A stretch of DNA of 64,000 nucleotides from Cupriavidus plantarum (GCF_905397285.1 NZ_CAJPUX010000001.1:1364001-1428000); one strand, 5' to 3'; counted from the stretch's first letter, positions 47,353-57,017 are shown. Notes: a model not told the origin generated them from the letters alone. Made by a program: numbers and translations.

Positions 47353-48690
47353 CTATTTGGCCCCGGACACGCGCCATATCATGTTGCCGACGTCGTCGGC
47401 CACCAGCAGTCCGCCGCGCGTGTCGATCGCCACGCCGACGGGGCGGCCCTGCGCATCGCCATCTTCGTTCAGGAAGCCGGTCAGCACGTCGAATGGCGCG
47501 CCGCTCGGCTTGCCCTGATCGAACGGCACGAAGATGACCTTGTAGCCCGAGCGCGGCTTGCGGTTCCATGAGCCGTGCTGGCTGACGATCATGCCGTGCT
47601 GGAACTGCGCGGGCAGGCTGCTGCCCTGCGCCGAGGTCAGGCCCAGCGACGCGGTATGCGCGCCCACCGCATAGTCGGGCACGATGGCCTTGGCGACCAT
47701 GTCCGGCGCGGGCGGTTTCACGCGTTCATCGACGTGTTGCCCGTAGTAGCTGTACGGCCAGCCGTAGAAGCCCCCGTCGCGCACCGAGGTGATGTAGTCG
47801 GGCACGAGGTCGTTGCCGATCTCGTCGCGCTCGTTCACGGACGTCCACAGCATGCCGCTGGACGATTCCCACGCCATGCCATTGGGGTTTCGCAGGCCGC
47901 TTGCGAACACGCGATGCTGCCCGGTGCGCGGATCGATCTCCCAGATGGCCGCACGGCCGACTTCCTTGTCGATGCCGTTTTCGGCGACGTTGCTGTTGGA
48001 CCCGACTGTCGCATAGAGCTTCGTGCCATCGGGGCTGGCAATGATGTTCTTGGTCCAGTGATGGTTGAGCGGGCCGGCCGGCAGGTCGACGACCTTCTGC
48101 CCCGGCGCGGTGATCGTCGTCTGTCCCGGCGCATACGGGAAGCGGACCACGCCATCGGTGTTGGCCACATAGAAGTCCGCGCCCACGAGCGCCATGCCGA
48201 ACGGCGAGTTGAGGTTCTGCAGGAATACGGTCTTGACTTCCGCCACGCCGTCGCCATCGGCGTCGCGCAACAGCGTGATGCGGTTGGCACTGGGCACGGT
48301 TGCCCCCGCGCGCTTCATGAACATGCTGGAGAACCACGCCTTGATGCCCTTGTTGTCATCGGGCTTCGGCGGCGCGTTCGACTCCGCGACCAGCACGTCG
48401 CCGTTGGGCAGCACATAGACCCAACGCGGGTGATCGAGCTGTCCCGCGAATGCCGTCACGGTCATGCCTTCGGCGGGCACTGGCGTCTTGCCGCTCGGCC
48501 AGCCCTTGGCCGTCGCGACATGCACGGTCGGGATGGTCTGCTTTTTCGGTTCGGGCAACTGCGGCGTGGGACCGATACCGGCCGACTCCGGCAGCTTCGA
48601 CGATTCGCCGCAGCCGGCCGCCAGCAGGGTGAACCCGGCCATGAGCGCAGCAGCGAATGTGGACAACGGCAGGGCGGGCATGCGGGGCAT
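47353..48690 (-). CDS. Sorbosone/glucose dehydrogenase-like (PQQ-type) lipoprotein
   Basis: The 445-residue protein has a lipoprotein signal peptide with lipobox LLAAGC (Cys27), so it is attached to a membrane facing the periplasm. The rest is a six-bladed beta-propeller of the soluble aldose sugar dehydrogenase family ([60 protein letters not shown]). Relatives use PQQ to oxidise sugars or aldehydes, but many are uncharacterised. No PQQ synthesis genes are in the window. Confidence 0.85.
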   Translation of the reverse strand: MPRMPALPLSTFAAALMAGFTLLAAGCGESSKLPESAGIGPTPQLPEPKKQTIPTVHVATAKGWPSGKTPVPAEGMTVTAFAGQLDHPRWVYVLPNGDVLVAESNAPPKPDDNKGIKAWFSSMFMKRAGATVPSANRITLLRDADGDGVAEVKTVFLQNLNSPFGMALVGADFYVANTDGVVRFPYAPGQTTITAPGQKVVDLPAGPLNHHWTKNIIASPDGTKLYATVGSNSNVAENGIDKEVGRAAIWEIDPRTGQHRVFASGLRNPNGMAWESSSGMLWTSVNERDEIGNDLVPDYITSVRDGGFYGWPYSYYGQHVDERVKPPAPDMVAKAIVPDYAVGAHTASLGLTSAQGSSLPAQFQHGMIVSQHGSWNRKPRSGYKVIFVPFDQGKPSGAPFDVLTGFLNEDGDAQGRPVGVAIDTRGGLLVADDVGNMIWRVSGAK

Positions 48691-48735
48691 GACGACTCTC
48701 CTGATTGTTATACCGGCGCGGTTATACCGACGCGG

Positions 48736-49224
48736 CTATTCCGATAGCAATCCGTGGCGCGCGTGCCAGTCGTGCAACGACTCCTCGGGCCATGTGCCGA
48801 CATGCTTGTGGCCCTTGCCGCGCGGCACATCGACCCAGGGGGCAACGTAGTCGAGGCCCGCCTCGACTACCTCGGGCGGCTTCGGCAGTGGCGTGTCGAT
48901 GGCGCTGGCGTGCGGATGCACGAGGTCGGGCCAGCGCGGGTCCCACATCCATAGCGCGCTGCCACATTTGACGCAGAAATGCCGCTGGCCTTTCGAGCGC
49001 TTCGGACGCTGGCCGGGCTCACGCATCACGGCGTGATAGATCGCGACGTTCTTGCCGCCGCGCACACGCAGCGTGTTGGCGTCGCCACCGAGATTGATCG
49101 CATATCCGCCACCGCCCGCCGTCTTGCGGCAGATCGAGCAGTGGCAATGCATATACGGATAGGGCGAGTCGGATTCAAGACTGAATTGCACAGCGCCGCA
49201 ATGACAGGATCCTTCCAGATGCAT
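48736..49224 (-). CDS. GFA/CENP-V-family zinc protein
   Basis: The 162-residue protein belongs to the glutathione-dependent formaldehyde-activating/CENP-V fold. Its zinc ligands are GSCHCGAVQF near residue 8, HCHCSICRK near 27-33 and CVKCGSALW near 85-92. Family members are often called glutathione S-(hydroxymethyl)transferase-like, but activity is unproved for most. It stands alone on the minus strand. Confidence 0.85.
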   Translation of the reverse strand: MHLEGSCHCGAVQFSLESDSPYPYMHCHCSICRKTAGGGGYAINLGGDANTLRVRGGKNVAIYHAVMREPGQRPKRSKGQRHFCVKCGSALWMWDPRWPDLVHPHASAIDTPLPKPPEVVEAGLDYVAPWVDVPRGKGHKHVGTWPEESLHDWHARHGLLSE

Positions 49225-49478
49225 GGTGCCTCCAATGGTGCCCCATCCAGGACGTCGTCAATTAGTGTGGTTCACCGCGCGGGCGTGTGCAAGCCGGACG
49301 GCGCCGATTTTGCGTAGGACTGTGGCCTTGTCAGGCTCTGTCTGTCAGCGTGGATGAGTTTTTGTAAGGAGATGTGTGAATGCGGCACCCCGGCCACGAT
49401 CGGGCTTCTAAACTTCGGCAGGCAAGCAGTACAGGTCTTTGCGACTTGTTTTTCTCAAAACGACTAGAGAGGTCTCAT
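49225..49478. other. Intergenic region with no recognised gene
   Basis: This 254-bp divergent gap has no open frame with a plausible ribosome site and no convincing hairpin. TTGTCA near 49328 could be a -35 element for the downstream secreted protein, but no matching -10 is evident. Confidence 0.4.
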
Positions 49479-49820
49479 ATGTCCAAGAACCGTACCCTTC
49501 GTACTTCTGCTCTGATTGGCGCGCTGGCCGCGGGCCTGATGTCCGCCACCGCGTTTGCGCAGACTCCCTCCACCACGGCACCGGCTGCCGGCGCTAACAC
49601 CGTGCCCCCGGGCTACACGCAAGTGCAGCCGCCGAAGGATCCGCTGGTCGAGCGCCGCGAGCAGCGCCGTGAAGCGCGTCAGGAATACGCCGCCGAGAAG
49701 AAGGCCGCCAAGTCGGAGTACAAGCAGGACGTGAACGCGGCGAAGCAGGAGCGCAAGGACGCGTACAAGGCCGCCAACGAGCAGGCCACGCAGCAGCTCC
49801 AGCAAGGCACCAAGCAGTAA
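49479..49820 (+). CDS. Small exported helical protein of unknown function
   Basis: The 113-residue product has a signal peptide ending ATAFA before QTPSTTAP, then a Pro-rich stretch. A highly charged helical C-terminal half (ERREQRREARQEYAAEKKAA; KQDVNAAKQERKDAYKAANE) follows. No enzymatic motif is seen. AGAGAGGT precedes the ATG. It is a typical small periplasmic or envelope stress-type protein, function not known. Confidence 0.75.
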   Translation: MSKNRTLRTSALIGALAAGLMSATAFAQTPSTTAPAAGANTVPPGYTQVQPPKDPLVERREQRREARQEYAAEKKAAKSEYKQDVNAAKQERKDAYKAANEQATQQLQQGTKQ

Positions 49821-49855
49821 CGTTGCCAGTCAGGGAAGCGTGGCCGGGTGTGCGG

Positions 49856-50812
49856 CTATACGAGTCGCGCGCCCGGCCACGCGCCGGACATCACGATGTT
49901 CCGCACCGACATGCGCACGGCCTGCATGACTTCCCATAGTTCGGGAACAGGCGGCCGGTTCCGCGCCGTCGTCAGCGCGACCTGACGCGTCACCACCGGT
50001 TCCACGATCCGCGCCGAATGCAGGCGTCCCTGTGCAACGCGGTCCGCCACGGCCGCGAACGGCAGGATCGTCGCGCCGCATCCATCTTCCACCAGCCGCA
50101 TCGCCACCGTGTTCGACGCATCGCACTCGAGCGTCATGTTCAGCGCGGTGCCGACACGCGCGGCCAGTTGTTCCGCGAGGACCCGCACCCCATGCCCTGT
50201 GCTCGGCAGGATCATCGGCATTTCGCCGAGGCGTCTGGCCGGAAATGTCGCGCCAAGGTGGTTGGCGGAGTGACTCCCGGAGGCGCTCCATGAAGTCGGC
50301 GTGACGAGCGTGAGGTCTTCCTCGAGCAGAACGTCGACCTTGAGCGCACCCTGTTGCTCGGGGAGGTACAGCAATGCGACGTCGATCTCGCCGGCGGCCA
50401 GCCAGGCGAGGATCGGGCTGGCAAGGCCTTCGACGAAGCGTACCTTCGTGGCGGGAAAACGCTGCTTGAGCGCAGCCGCAATCGCCGCGAAAGCCGTATT
50501 CGCAATGGTCGGCTGCGCGGCAATGACCATCTGCGCCGGACCGCTCGCGGTGGAGGCGCGCACGGCCGCGCGCGCCTCGCTCAGTGTGCTGGCGACCTGC
50601 CGCGCATAGGTCAGCAGCGTGTTGCCGGCTTCGGTCAGCACCACGCCGCGGCCGCTGCGATGGAACAGCCGCGCGTCGAGCGCGGCCTCCAGCCGGGCGA
50701 TCTGGCGGCTGACCGTCGACTGGTCGGCACCGAGCTCGAGCGCCGCGCGCGAGATGCTCTGCGTGTTGGCCACGCAGACGAAGCAGGCAAGGTCGTCCGA
50801 GTTCAGCGACAT
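49856..50812 (-). CDS. LysR-family transcriptional regulator
   Basis: LTTR of 318 residues with HTH SLNSDDLACFVCVANTQSIS and QSTVSRQIARLEAALDARLF, followed by an effector-binding domain. It is the last gene of the Bug receptor-dehydrogenase-aldolase-reductase operon, 17 bases after the reductase stop. It probably regulates that operon from within it, an arrangement less common than divergent LysR genes. Confidence 0.87.
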   Translation of the reverse strand: MSLNSDDLACFVCVANTQSISRAALELGADQSTVSRQIARLEAALDARLFHRSGRGVVLTEAGNTLLTYARQVASTLSEARAAVRASTASGPAQMVIAAQPTIANTAFAAIAAALKQRFPATKVRFVEGLASPILAWLAAGEIDVALLYLPEQQGALKVDVLLEEDLTLVTPTSWSASGSHSANHLGATFPARRLGEMPMILPSTGHGVRVLAEQLAARVGTALNMTLECDASNTVAMRLVEDGCGATILPFAAVADRVAQGRLHSARIVEPVVTRQVALTTARNRPPVPELWEVMQAVRMSVRNIVMSGAWPGARLV

Positions 50813-50829
50813 GGCGCCGTGCGTAGCGT

Positions 50830-51726
50830 TTACGCCTTGGGCGTATCGCCGATCTGGAACGAGGCCATATGCTCGAGCGCGCGCACCATGCCCGAGTGGT
50901 CCCACGCCGCGCCGCCCTGCGCGACGCACACGTTGAACAGCTGCTGCGCGGACGCCGTGTTCGGCAGGGCCATGCCGAGCGCCTTCGCGGTGGACAACGC
51001 GAGGTTCAGGTCCTTCTGGTGCAGTTCGATGCGAAAGCCCGGATCGAACGTCCGCTTGATCATCCGTTCGCCGTGCACTTCGAGAATGCGCGAGCTCGCG
51101 AAGCCGCCCATCAGCGCCTGTCGCACGCGAGCGGGATCCGCGCCGGCCTTGGCCGCCAGCACGAGCGCCTCGCCGACGGCCTCGATCGTCAGCGCCACGA
51201 TGACCTGGTTGGCCACCTTGGCCACCTGCCCGTCACCGACGTTGCCGACGAGCGTGATGTTCTTGCCCATCAGCTGCAGCAGCGGCAGCACGCGATCGAA
51301 CACTTCCTGCTTCGCGCCGCACATGATCGACAGCGTCGCGGCCTTGGCGCCGACCTCGCCGCCGGAGACGGGCGCATCGACATATTCGCCGCCGAGCTGC
51401 TCGATCTTCGCCGCGAATTCCCGAGTTTCGATCGGCGAGATCGAGCTCATGTCGATGACGACCTTGCCCTTGCCGATGCCTTCCGCCACGCCGTTTTCGC
51501 CGAACAGCACGCGTGCGACGTCGGGCGTGTCCGGCAGCATCAGGACGATGACCTCCGCTTCGCGCGCGACGTCGGCCGCGCTGTCGCGCGATTGCAGGCC
51601 CGCGTCGAGGAGGTCCTTCGGCACGCCGCTGCGCGTATGCGCAAGGACGGTGTGGCCGCCTTGCTGGAGATGGAGCGCCATGGGCTTGCCCATGACGCCG
51701 AGTCCGATGAATCCGATCTTGCTCAT
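50830..51726 (-). CDS. GarR-like 2-hydroxy-3-oxopropionate (tartronate semialdehyde) reductase
   Basis: The 298-residue beta-hydroxyacid dehydrogenase has the NAD(P) motif GFIGLGVMGKPMA (residues 5-17), the substrate-binding YVDAPVSGGEVGA and the catalytic Lys in DGQVAKVANQ. The family includes 3-hydroxyisobutyrate dehydrogenase. The neighbouring GarL-like aldolase, which produces tartronate semialdehyde, supports the GarR assignment. It would yield glycerate. Confidence 0.85.
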   Translation of the reverse strand: MSKIGFIGLGVMGKPMALHLQQGGHTVLAHTRSGVPKDLLDAGLQSRDSAADVAREAEVIVLMLPDTPDVARVLFGENGVAEGIGKGKVVIDMSSISPIETREFAAKIEQLGGEYVDAPVSGGEVGAKAATLSIMCGAKQEVFDRVLPLLQLMGKNITLVGNVGDGQVAKVANQVIVALTIEAVGEALVLAAKAGADPARVRQALMGGFASSRILEVHGERMIKRTFDPGFRIELHQKDLNLALSTAKALGMALPNTASAQQLFNVCVAQGGAAWDHSGMVRALEHMASFQIGDTPKA

Positions 51727-51747
51727 GTCACGTTCCGGTTGTGTCAG

Positions 51748-52557
51748 TCAGTCGGCAAACTTCTGCCGCAGCGCGCGCGTGGCATCGCGCAGGAGGCCGT
51801 GGTCGAGGCCTACCGCGACGAAGTGCGCGCCCATATCCAGATAGCGGCGCGCTTCCGCTTCCACCGGCGTGAGGGTACCGATGGCCTTGCCCGCGCGATT
51901 GGCCGCATCGTAGATGCGCTGCACGGCCGCCTGCACGTCGGGATGGTTCGGATTGCCCAGATGACCGTAGGCGGCCGCGAGGTCGTTGGGGCCGATGAAA
52001 ATGCCGTCCACGCCGGGCTCGGCGCAGATCTCGTCGATCGCCTCCACGCCCTTGCGGCTTTCCACCTGTACGAGCACGCAGATGTTCTCGTTGACGGTCT
52101 TGAAGAAGTCCGGCAGCGTGCCGTAGCGGTTCTGGCGCTGGATGCCGGACACGCCGCGAATGCCGTCGGGCGGGTAGCGCGTGGCGCGTACCGCGCGCCG
52201 TGCTTCCTCGGCCGACTCGACGAACGGAATCAGGAAGTTGTAGAAGCCCACGTCCAGCAGGCGCTTGAGCATGACGGGGTCGTTCCACGGCGGCCGCACG
52301 ACGGGCGCGCTGACGCTGTCCTTGAGCGCCATGAGCTGCGGCACGAAGGTCAGCACGTCGTTGGGCGAGTGCTCCCCATCGAGCAGGATCCAGTCGAAGC
52401 CGGCGAGGCCGACGATCTCGGTGGTGATGGGATGGCCCAGCGAACTCCAGCAGCCGATCAGGCGCTTGCGCGCCAGCACGTCCGCGCGGAACTTGTTCGG
52501 CAGGGGAGACAGGTGGGGCAGGTGAGGCGGGTGAGTTTGGGCAGGGGCGGTACTCAT
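51748..52557 (-). CDS. HpcH/HpaI-family (GarL-like) class II aldolase
   Basis: The 269-residue metal-dependent aldolase cleaves 2-keto-3-deoxy sugar acids to pyruvate and an aldehyde. [37 protein letters not shown] and the metal ligands in [14 protein letters not shown] and IFIGPNDLA are typical; the GIRGVSG loop and context favour 2-dehydro-3-deoxyglucarate aldolase. The N-terminus carries a His/Pro/Leu-rich stretch from a 9-bp imperfect repeat (52508-52534). Product tartronate semialdehyde would feed the next gene. Confidence 0.85.
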   Translation of the reverse strand: MSTAPAQTHPPHLPHLSPLPNKFRADVLARKRLIGCWSSLGHPITTEIVGLAGFDWILLDGEHSPNDVLTFVPQLMALKDSVSAPVVRPPWNDPVMLKRLLDVGFYNFLIPFVESAEEARRAVRATRYPPDGIRGVSGIQRQNRYGTLPDFFKTVNENICVLVQVESRKGVEAIDEICAEPGVDGIFIGPNDLAAAYGHLGNPNHPDVQAAVQRIYDAANRAGKAIGTLTPVEAEARRYLDMGAHFVAVGLDHGLLRDATRALRQKFAD

Positions 52558-52572
52558 GGTGTCTCCGGAAAT

Positions 52573-53667
52573 TCAGTCGAGCGCCAGCCGCGTGAGCGGT
52601 CCCGGCGATTTGCCGCGCGATTGCAGTACGCGCGCGGCCGCGTCATCGAGTTGCGACAGCGTGCCCGCGTCGATGGGAATCGTCTCCGCGCGGAGCTGGC
52701 GCCATTGCCGTTCGGGGTCGCCGGGGAACAGGATCTCCTCGGTGCCGGGCTGCATGCGCGACGCCTTGACCCACTCGACGAAAGCTTCCACCTCGTGGCC
52801 GAACGTGGTGCTCGTGCCGAGACGCGCGGGGTCAAACACGATGGCCAGCATGTTGTTCCACACCGCGTGCTCGTGCGTGAGCGTTTCCGGACGGATGGTG
52901 TGGCCGCCGGTGACGGCCGCGCCGAGCAGCTCGCACATCATCGCGAGCACGTAGCCCTTGTGCTCGCCAAACGTGCGCAGCGCGCCGTGGGGACCGCCGG
53001 CCATCGGGAACATGATCGACGGGTCGTTCGTCGGGTTGCCGTGATCGTCGATCAGGCATCCCGGCGGCACGGGCACGCCCTTGTTGTTGGCCACGCGCAC
53101 CTTGCCGAGCGCGATCGCGCTGGTGGCGAAGTCGAGCACCAGCGGCGGACGGCCCGGAATCGGCACTGCGATCGTGAACGGGTTGGTGCCGAAGCGCGCG
53201 TCGTAGCCGCCGTGCGGCGCGACGATCGGCTTGGACAGCACGTTGACGAAGTGGATCGAGATCATGCCCGCGGCCGCGGCCTGTTCGGCCCAGTGCCCGA
53301 CGCGGCCCAGATGGTGCGCGCGGCGCAGGCCAAGCACGCATACGCCATGCTCCTTCGCGCGCGCGATGCCCACGCGCATCGCCTCTTCGGTCACGGCCTG
53401 GCCCATGCCCCGGTTGGCGTCTAGGCTCACGATGCCGCCCGACTCGTGGACCACGCCCACGCGCTGGTTCAGCTGCAACTGGTCGGCCTGCCACGACAAC
53501 ACGTACTTGGGGATCATGCCCACGCCATGCGAGTCGTGGCCGGACTGGTTGGCCAGCACGAGGTGGTCGGCGGTCAGGCGCGCCTCGCGCGCGTCGGAGC
53601 CCGCGGCGAGCCAGAGGTCCTGCACCCACTGGTGCAGGGCGGCTGCGGGAATGCGATGTTCGCTCAT
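52573..53667 (-). CDS. Ldh2-family malate/L-lactate/sulfolactate-type dehydrogenase
   Basis: The 364-residue NAD(P)-dependent oxidoreductase of the LDH2/MDH2 fold has HLVLANQSGHDSHGVGMIPK, HHLGRVGHWAEQ, FGTNPFTIAVP and EHKGYVLAMMCELL. Substrates in the family include malate, ureidoglycolate, sulfolactate and related 2-hydroxy acids. The ATG at 53667 gives MSEHRIPAAALHQ. It lies between the Bug receptor gene (8-bp gap) and the aldolase, so it may oxidise a hydroxy acid brought in by the same operon. Confidence 0.85.
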   Translation of the reverse strand: MSEHRIPAAALHQWVQDLWLAAGSDAREARLTADHLVLANQSGHDSHGVGMIPKYVLSWQADQLQLNQRVGVVHESGGIVSLDANRGMGQAVTEEAMRVGIARAKEHGVCVLGLRRAHHLGRVGHWAEQAAAAGMISIHFVNVLSKPIVAPHGGYDARFGTNPFTIAVPIPGRPPLVLDFATSAIALGKVRVANNKGVPVPPGCLIDDHGNPTNDPSIMFPMAGGPHGALRTFGEHKGYVLAMMCELLGAAVTGGHTIRPETLTHEHAVWNNMLAIVFDPARLGTSTTFGHEVEAFVEWVKASRMQPGTEEILFPGDPERQWRQLRAETIPIDAGTLSQLDDAAARVLQSRGKSPGPLTRLALD

Positions 53668-53675
53668 GCTGTCGA

Positions 53676-54671
53676 TTACTCCAGTCGAATGTTGGCCACT
53701 TTGATCAGTTCCGCCCATTTGGCGACTTCACGCTTCTGGAACGCGCCGAGTTCCGCCGGACCGGCGCCGGACGGCTCCACGCCGAGCGCGGCCAGCTTGG
53801 CGCGCATGTCGGGCTCGCGGATGATCTTGCCGATCTCGGTGGCGAGCTTGTTGACGATGGGGGCCGGCGTGTTGGCCGGCGCGAAGATGGCCTGCCACGA
53901 CACGATCTCGTACCCCTTGAGGCCCGCTTCGGCCATGGTGGGGACATCGGGCAGTTCGGCCGAGCGCTTCGGGCCCGTGGTGGCCAGCGCGCGGAACTTG
54001 CCGGACTGGATCATCGGCACCGCGGCGACGCTGTTCTCGAACACGAGGTCCACCTGATTGCCAAGCAGGGCCTGCACGGCCTGGCTGCTGCCCTTGTACG
54101 GGACATGCGTGAGCTTGAGGCTGGCCATGTTGGCGAACAGTTCGGCCGACAAATGCTGCGAGGTGCCGTTGCCCGACGAGCCGAAGTTGATCGCGCCCGG
54201 TTTGGCTTTGGCGGCGGCGATCACGTCTTCCACGGACTTCCACGGGCTGCTTGCATTCACCACGAGCACGTTGGGCAGCGTGCCGATCAGCGCCACGGGC
54301 TGGAAGCTCCTGACCGGGTCGTACGGCATCTTGGGGTACAGGCTCACATTGATCGAATGGGAGCTGATGGTGCCGCCGACCAGCGTGTAACCGTCGGGGG
54401 CGGCCTTGGCCACGTAGTCCGAGCCGATATTGCCGCCGGCGCCGGGCCGGTTTTCCACGACGACCGACTGGCCGAGCACCTGCGACAGACGCTGGCCGAT
54501 CAGGCGACCCAGCAGGTCCGTGGTGCCGCCGGCGGCGAATGGGACGACATAGTTGATGGGCTTCGTGGGGTATTTATCGGCCGGCTCCGCTCGCGCGACG
54601 GGGGCACTGGCCATGCATCCAAGACAAACCGCGGCCAGCAGCGGCCGCATCATGCGATGAGGAAAGGGCAT
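53676..54671 (-). CDS. Bug/TctC-family periplasmic solute-binding protein
   Basis: Orphan Bug receptor of 331 residues. The signal peptide ends PVARA before EPADKYP. INYVVPFAAGGTTDLLGRLI, VENRPGAGGNIGSDYV and APDGYTL are typical. First gene of a five-gene minus-strand operon that ends in a LysR gene; neighbouring enzymes suggest a sugar acid or hydroxy acid ligand. It has no linked TctA/TctB. Confidence 0.9.
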   Translation of the reverse strand: MPFPHRMMRPLLAAVCLGCMASAPVARAEPADKYPTKPINYVVPFAAGGTTDLLGRLIGQRLSQVLGQSVVVENRPGAGGNIGSDYVAKAAPDGYTLVGGTISSHSINVSLYPKMPYDPVRSFQPVALIGTLPNVLVVNASSPWKSVEDVIAAAKAKPGAINFGSSGNGTSQHLSAELFANMASLKLTHVPYKGSSQAVQALLGNQVDLVFENSVAAVPMIQSGKFRALATTGPKRSAELPDVPTMAEAGLKGYEIVSWQAIFAPANTPAPIVNKLATEIGKIIREPDMRAKLAALGVEPSGAGPAELGAFQKREVAKWAELIKVANIRLE

Positions 54672-54765
54672 TGCGTGGTCTCCTGTTGCTTTGCTTTGTA
54701 GTATTCAGGGCGTCAATGCGTACGCGCCGTCAGCAAATCTACACGCCCATGCGGGGTATTGCCTT

Positions 54766-54780
54766 GCATAATTCGCATAA
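54766..54780. promoter_or_regulatory. Direct repeat GCATAA in the divergent gap
   Basis: GCATAATTC GCATAA is a 9-bp spaced direct repeat in the 217-bp region between the Bug-receptor operon and the ThDP enzyme gene. A perfect short stem (CCGCGC-GTC-GCGCGG) follows about 20-30 bases later. These are the only ordered elements seen; they may bind the operon's LysR protein. Confidence 0.3.
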
Positions 54781-54888
54781 CAGAAATGCACGATAGACCG
54801 CGCGTCGCGCGGCGTCAAACGGAACAATCGCAGACAATCCATTTTTTCCCGCCACGTCTTTCCTTCCACCCATCCCTCACGCTCCGCC

Positions 54889-56568
54889 ATGACCGCTCCG
54901 ACTCCTTCTTTCCCGGCCCGCACCGGTGGCCGCGTCCTCGTCGATCAACTGCGCATCCACGGCACCGATCGCATCTTCTGCGTGCCGGGCGAGAGCTTTC
55001 TGGACGTCCTCGATGCGCTGCATGACCAGCCCGCGATCGACCTCGTGGTATGCAAGCACGAGGGCGCGGCAGCGAACATGGCCGAGGCCGATGGCAAGCT
55101 GACAGGCAAGCCGGGCGTCTGCATCGTGACGCGCGGGCCGGGCGCCACGCATGCCAGCATCGGCGTCCATATCGCGCAGCAGGACTCGACGCCAATGATC
55201 ATGTTCGTCGGGCAGATCGCGCGCGAGCAGAAGGGACGGGAGGCGTTTCAGGAGGTCGACTACGTCGCGGTGTTCGGCACGCTGGCCAAGTGGGCGGTGG
55301 AGATCGACGATCCGGCGCGCATTCCCGAGATCGTGGCGCGCGCGTTTCAGGTGGCGACGTCCGGCCGGCCCGGGCCGGTGGTGATCGCGCTGCCGGAGGA
55401 CGTCCTCGACAACCTGTGCGAGACGGTCGATGCGGCGCCGTATCGGGTCGTCTCCGCCGCGCCGCGGCCCGAGGATGCCGCGGCATTGGCGGCGGCGCTG
55501 GCTTCGGCGAAGCGTCCCCTCGTGATTGCGGGCGGCGCGAACTGGACGGCCGCCACGGCACGGGATTTCGCGGCGTTCGTGAAGGCCTGGAACCTGCCGG
55601 TGGCATGCGCGTTCCGTCGGCAGGACACGTTCGATAACCGCGATCCGCACTATGTGGGCCACCTCAGCCTCGGCGTCAGTCCGAAGCTGGCGGAACGGGT
55701 GCGGAGCGCGGATCTGATCGTTGCGTTCGGCACGCGGCTCGGCGATATCGCCACCGATAGCTACACGCTGTTGGAGGTGCCGCGTCCCATGCAGAAACTC
55801 GTGCATATCCATGCCGACAATGCCGAGCTGGGGCGCGTGTATCAGGCGGATTTGCCGATTCATGCCGGCGTCGAGCCGGGGGCGGCGATGCTGGCTTCGC
55901 TCAAGCCCGCCACGGCGCCCGGGTGGGGCGAGTGGACGGCCGGCGCGCGGGCCGAGCACGAGGCGTTTGTTGCCGTGCCCAGGCCGCATCCTGAACTGAC
56001 GGGTGTCGATATGGCGGCGGCAATGGCGCATTTGAACGACGTGCTGCCCGCGGATTCGGTCTTGACCAATGGGGCGGGTAACTACACCGTCTGGCTGCAT
56101 CGCTTCTACGCGTACAAGCAGCCGAGGACGGAGCTCGCACCGACCTGCGGAGCGATGGGCTACGGGCTGCCGGCGGCGATCGCGGCCAAGCTGCGGTCGC
56201 CGGAGAAGACGGTCATCGCGCTGGCGGGGGATGGGTGCTTTCTGATGTATCCGCAGGAGATTGCCACGGCCGCCGCGCATGGGGCGAATCTGATTGTCGT
56301 CGTGGTGAACAACGGGATGTACGGGACAATCCGGATGCATCAGGAACGGCGCTATCCGGGGCGTCAGAGCGGGACGACGATTCCTTCGCCGGACTTCGTC
56401 GGCATGGCGCGGGCTTGCGGGGCGGTGGCGGAGCGGATCGAGCGGACGGAGGACTTTCCGGCGGCGCTCGAGCGGGCGAGGGCGGCTGGGCAGCCGGCGC
56501 TGATCGAGCTCGTGACCGATCCGCGGCAGATCACGCCGGCGATGCGGGTGGCGGATCTGCCGGCTTGA
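54889..56568 (+). CDS. Acetolactate-synthase-like ThDP-dependent enzyme
   Basis: The 559-residue protein has the three ThDP-enzyme domains: PYR with catalytic Glu in VVCKHEGAAANMAEADG near residue 58, a central domain, and PP with the GDG-N motif LAGDGCFLMYPQE to VVVVNNGMYG. It resembles the catalytic subunit of acetolactate synthase, but no small regulatory subunit lies nearby. It could be a catabolic decarboxylase or carboligase. It stands alone on the plus strand, divergent from the Bug-receptor operon. Confidence 0.85.
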   Translation: MTAPTPSFPARTGGRVLVDQLRIHGTDRIFCVPGESFLDVLDALHDQPAIDLVVCKHEGAAANMAEADGKLTGKPGVCIVTRGPGATHASIGVHIAQQDSTPMIMFVGQIAREQKGREAFQEVDYVAVFGTLAKWAVEIDDPARIPEIVARAFQVATSGRPGPVVIALPEDVLDNLCETVDAAPYRVVSAAPRPEDAAALAAALASAKRPLVIAGGANWTAATARDFAAFVKAWNLPVACAFRRQDTFDNRDPHYVGHLSLGVSPKLAERVRSADLIVAFGTRLGDIATDSYTLLEVPRPMQKLVHIHADNAELGRVYQADLPIHAGVEPGAAMLASLKPATAPGWGEWTAGARAEHEAFVAVPRPHPELTGVDMAAAMAHLNDVLPADSVLTNGAGNYTVWLHRFYAYKQPRTELAPTCGAMGYGLPAAIAAKLRSPEKTVIALAGDGCFLMYPQEIATAAAHGANLIVVVVNNGMYGTIRMHQERRYPGRQSGTTIPSPDFVGMARACGAVAERIERTEDFPAALERARAAGQPALIELVTDPRQITPAMRVADLPA

Positions 56569-56627
56569 TGGGGTCTCAGCGGGTCTTGGCGGATCTTCGG
56601 AGTTCCCGGGCGGTCCCGGGCTCCGGT

Positions 56628-57005
56628 TTAGAACAGGGACCCTTGCAGGCGCGAAGCGGGCCGGGGAAACGGACGCTGGAAGGGGCGCGAGAACGGGCGC
56701 GCGGGCCGGTGGCTCGCCGCCGTGGCACCGTCCGCTTCGGGCTGGTCCGCGCCGAGGATCTGGCGAATGCGGGCCAGATAGCGCTCGCCTACCGCGCGGT
56801 GCGTCCTGGCCGCTTCCTCGCGGAAGGTGCCGCGGGACGGCGGGCGGAGGCCGAGGCTCCGGCAAATCGTTGACAGATAAGGCTTTTCACCGTCGGTGGC
56901 GGCCTGGTGTGCGGCGCTCTGCAGGGCAGCGTCGCCGACGCGGACCCGGAGCCATGCCAGTACCTGGCGGTCGTATTCGTTGTGCACCCGGACGAGGTCT
57001 TCCAT
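56628..57005 (-). CDS. Small SOS-box-controlled protein with C-terminal clamp-binding-like motif
   Basis: No family recognised. The 125-residue product starts at ATG 57005 after GGAG. An in-frame TTG at 57017 would add four residues. Residues 1-90 look helical and charged (MEDLVRVHNEYDRQVLAWLR; GTFREEAARTHRAVGERYLA). Residues 90-120 are an Arg/Pro/Phe-rich linker with an RPF repeat. The last five residues are QGSLF, which fits the QxxLF form of bacterial sliding-clamp-binding peptides, here at the extreme C-terminus as in DNA polymerase II. Two SOS-type boxes cover its promoter. Induction by DNA damage and clamp interaction are inferences. Confidence 0.7.
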   Translation of the reverse strand: MEDLVRVHNEYDRQVLAWLRVRVGDAALQSAAHQAATDGEKPYLSTICRSLGLRPPSRGTFREEAARTHRAVGERYLARIRQILGADQPEADGATAASHRPARPFSRPFQRPFPRPASRLQGSLF

Positions 57006-57017
57006 CTCGTGCTCCAA

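Noticed and set aside
50869-53424. An 851-codon plus-strand frame across the reductase, aldolase and dehydrogenase genes
   Set aside because: It is a shadow of three well-recognised minus-strand enzymes and has no recognisable domain.
54889-56568. Calling the ThDP enzyme ilvB
   Set aside because: No ilvN or ilvC is adjacent and the family includes several decarboxylases and carboligases; the biosynthetic assignment is not supported by context.
56628-57017. TTG at 57017 as start of the SOS-box gene
   Set aside because: GGAG is correctly spaced for the ATG at 57005, and a TTG there would overlap that ribosome site.
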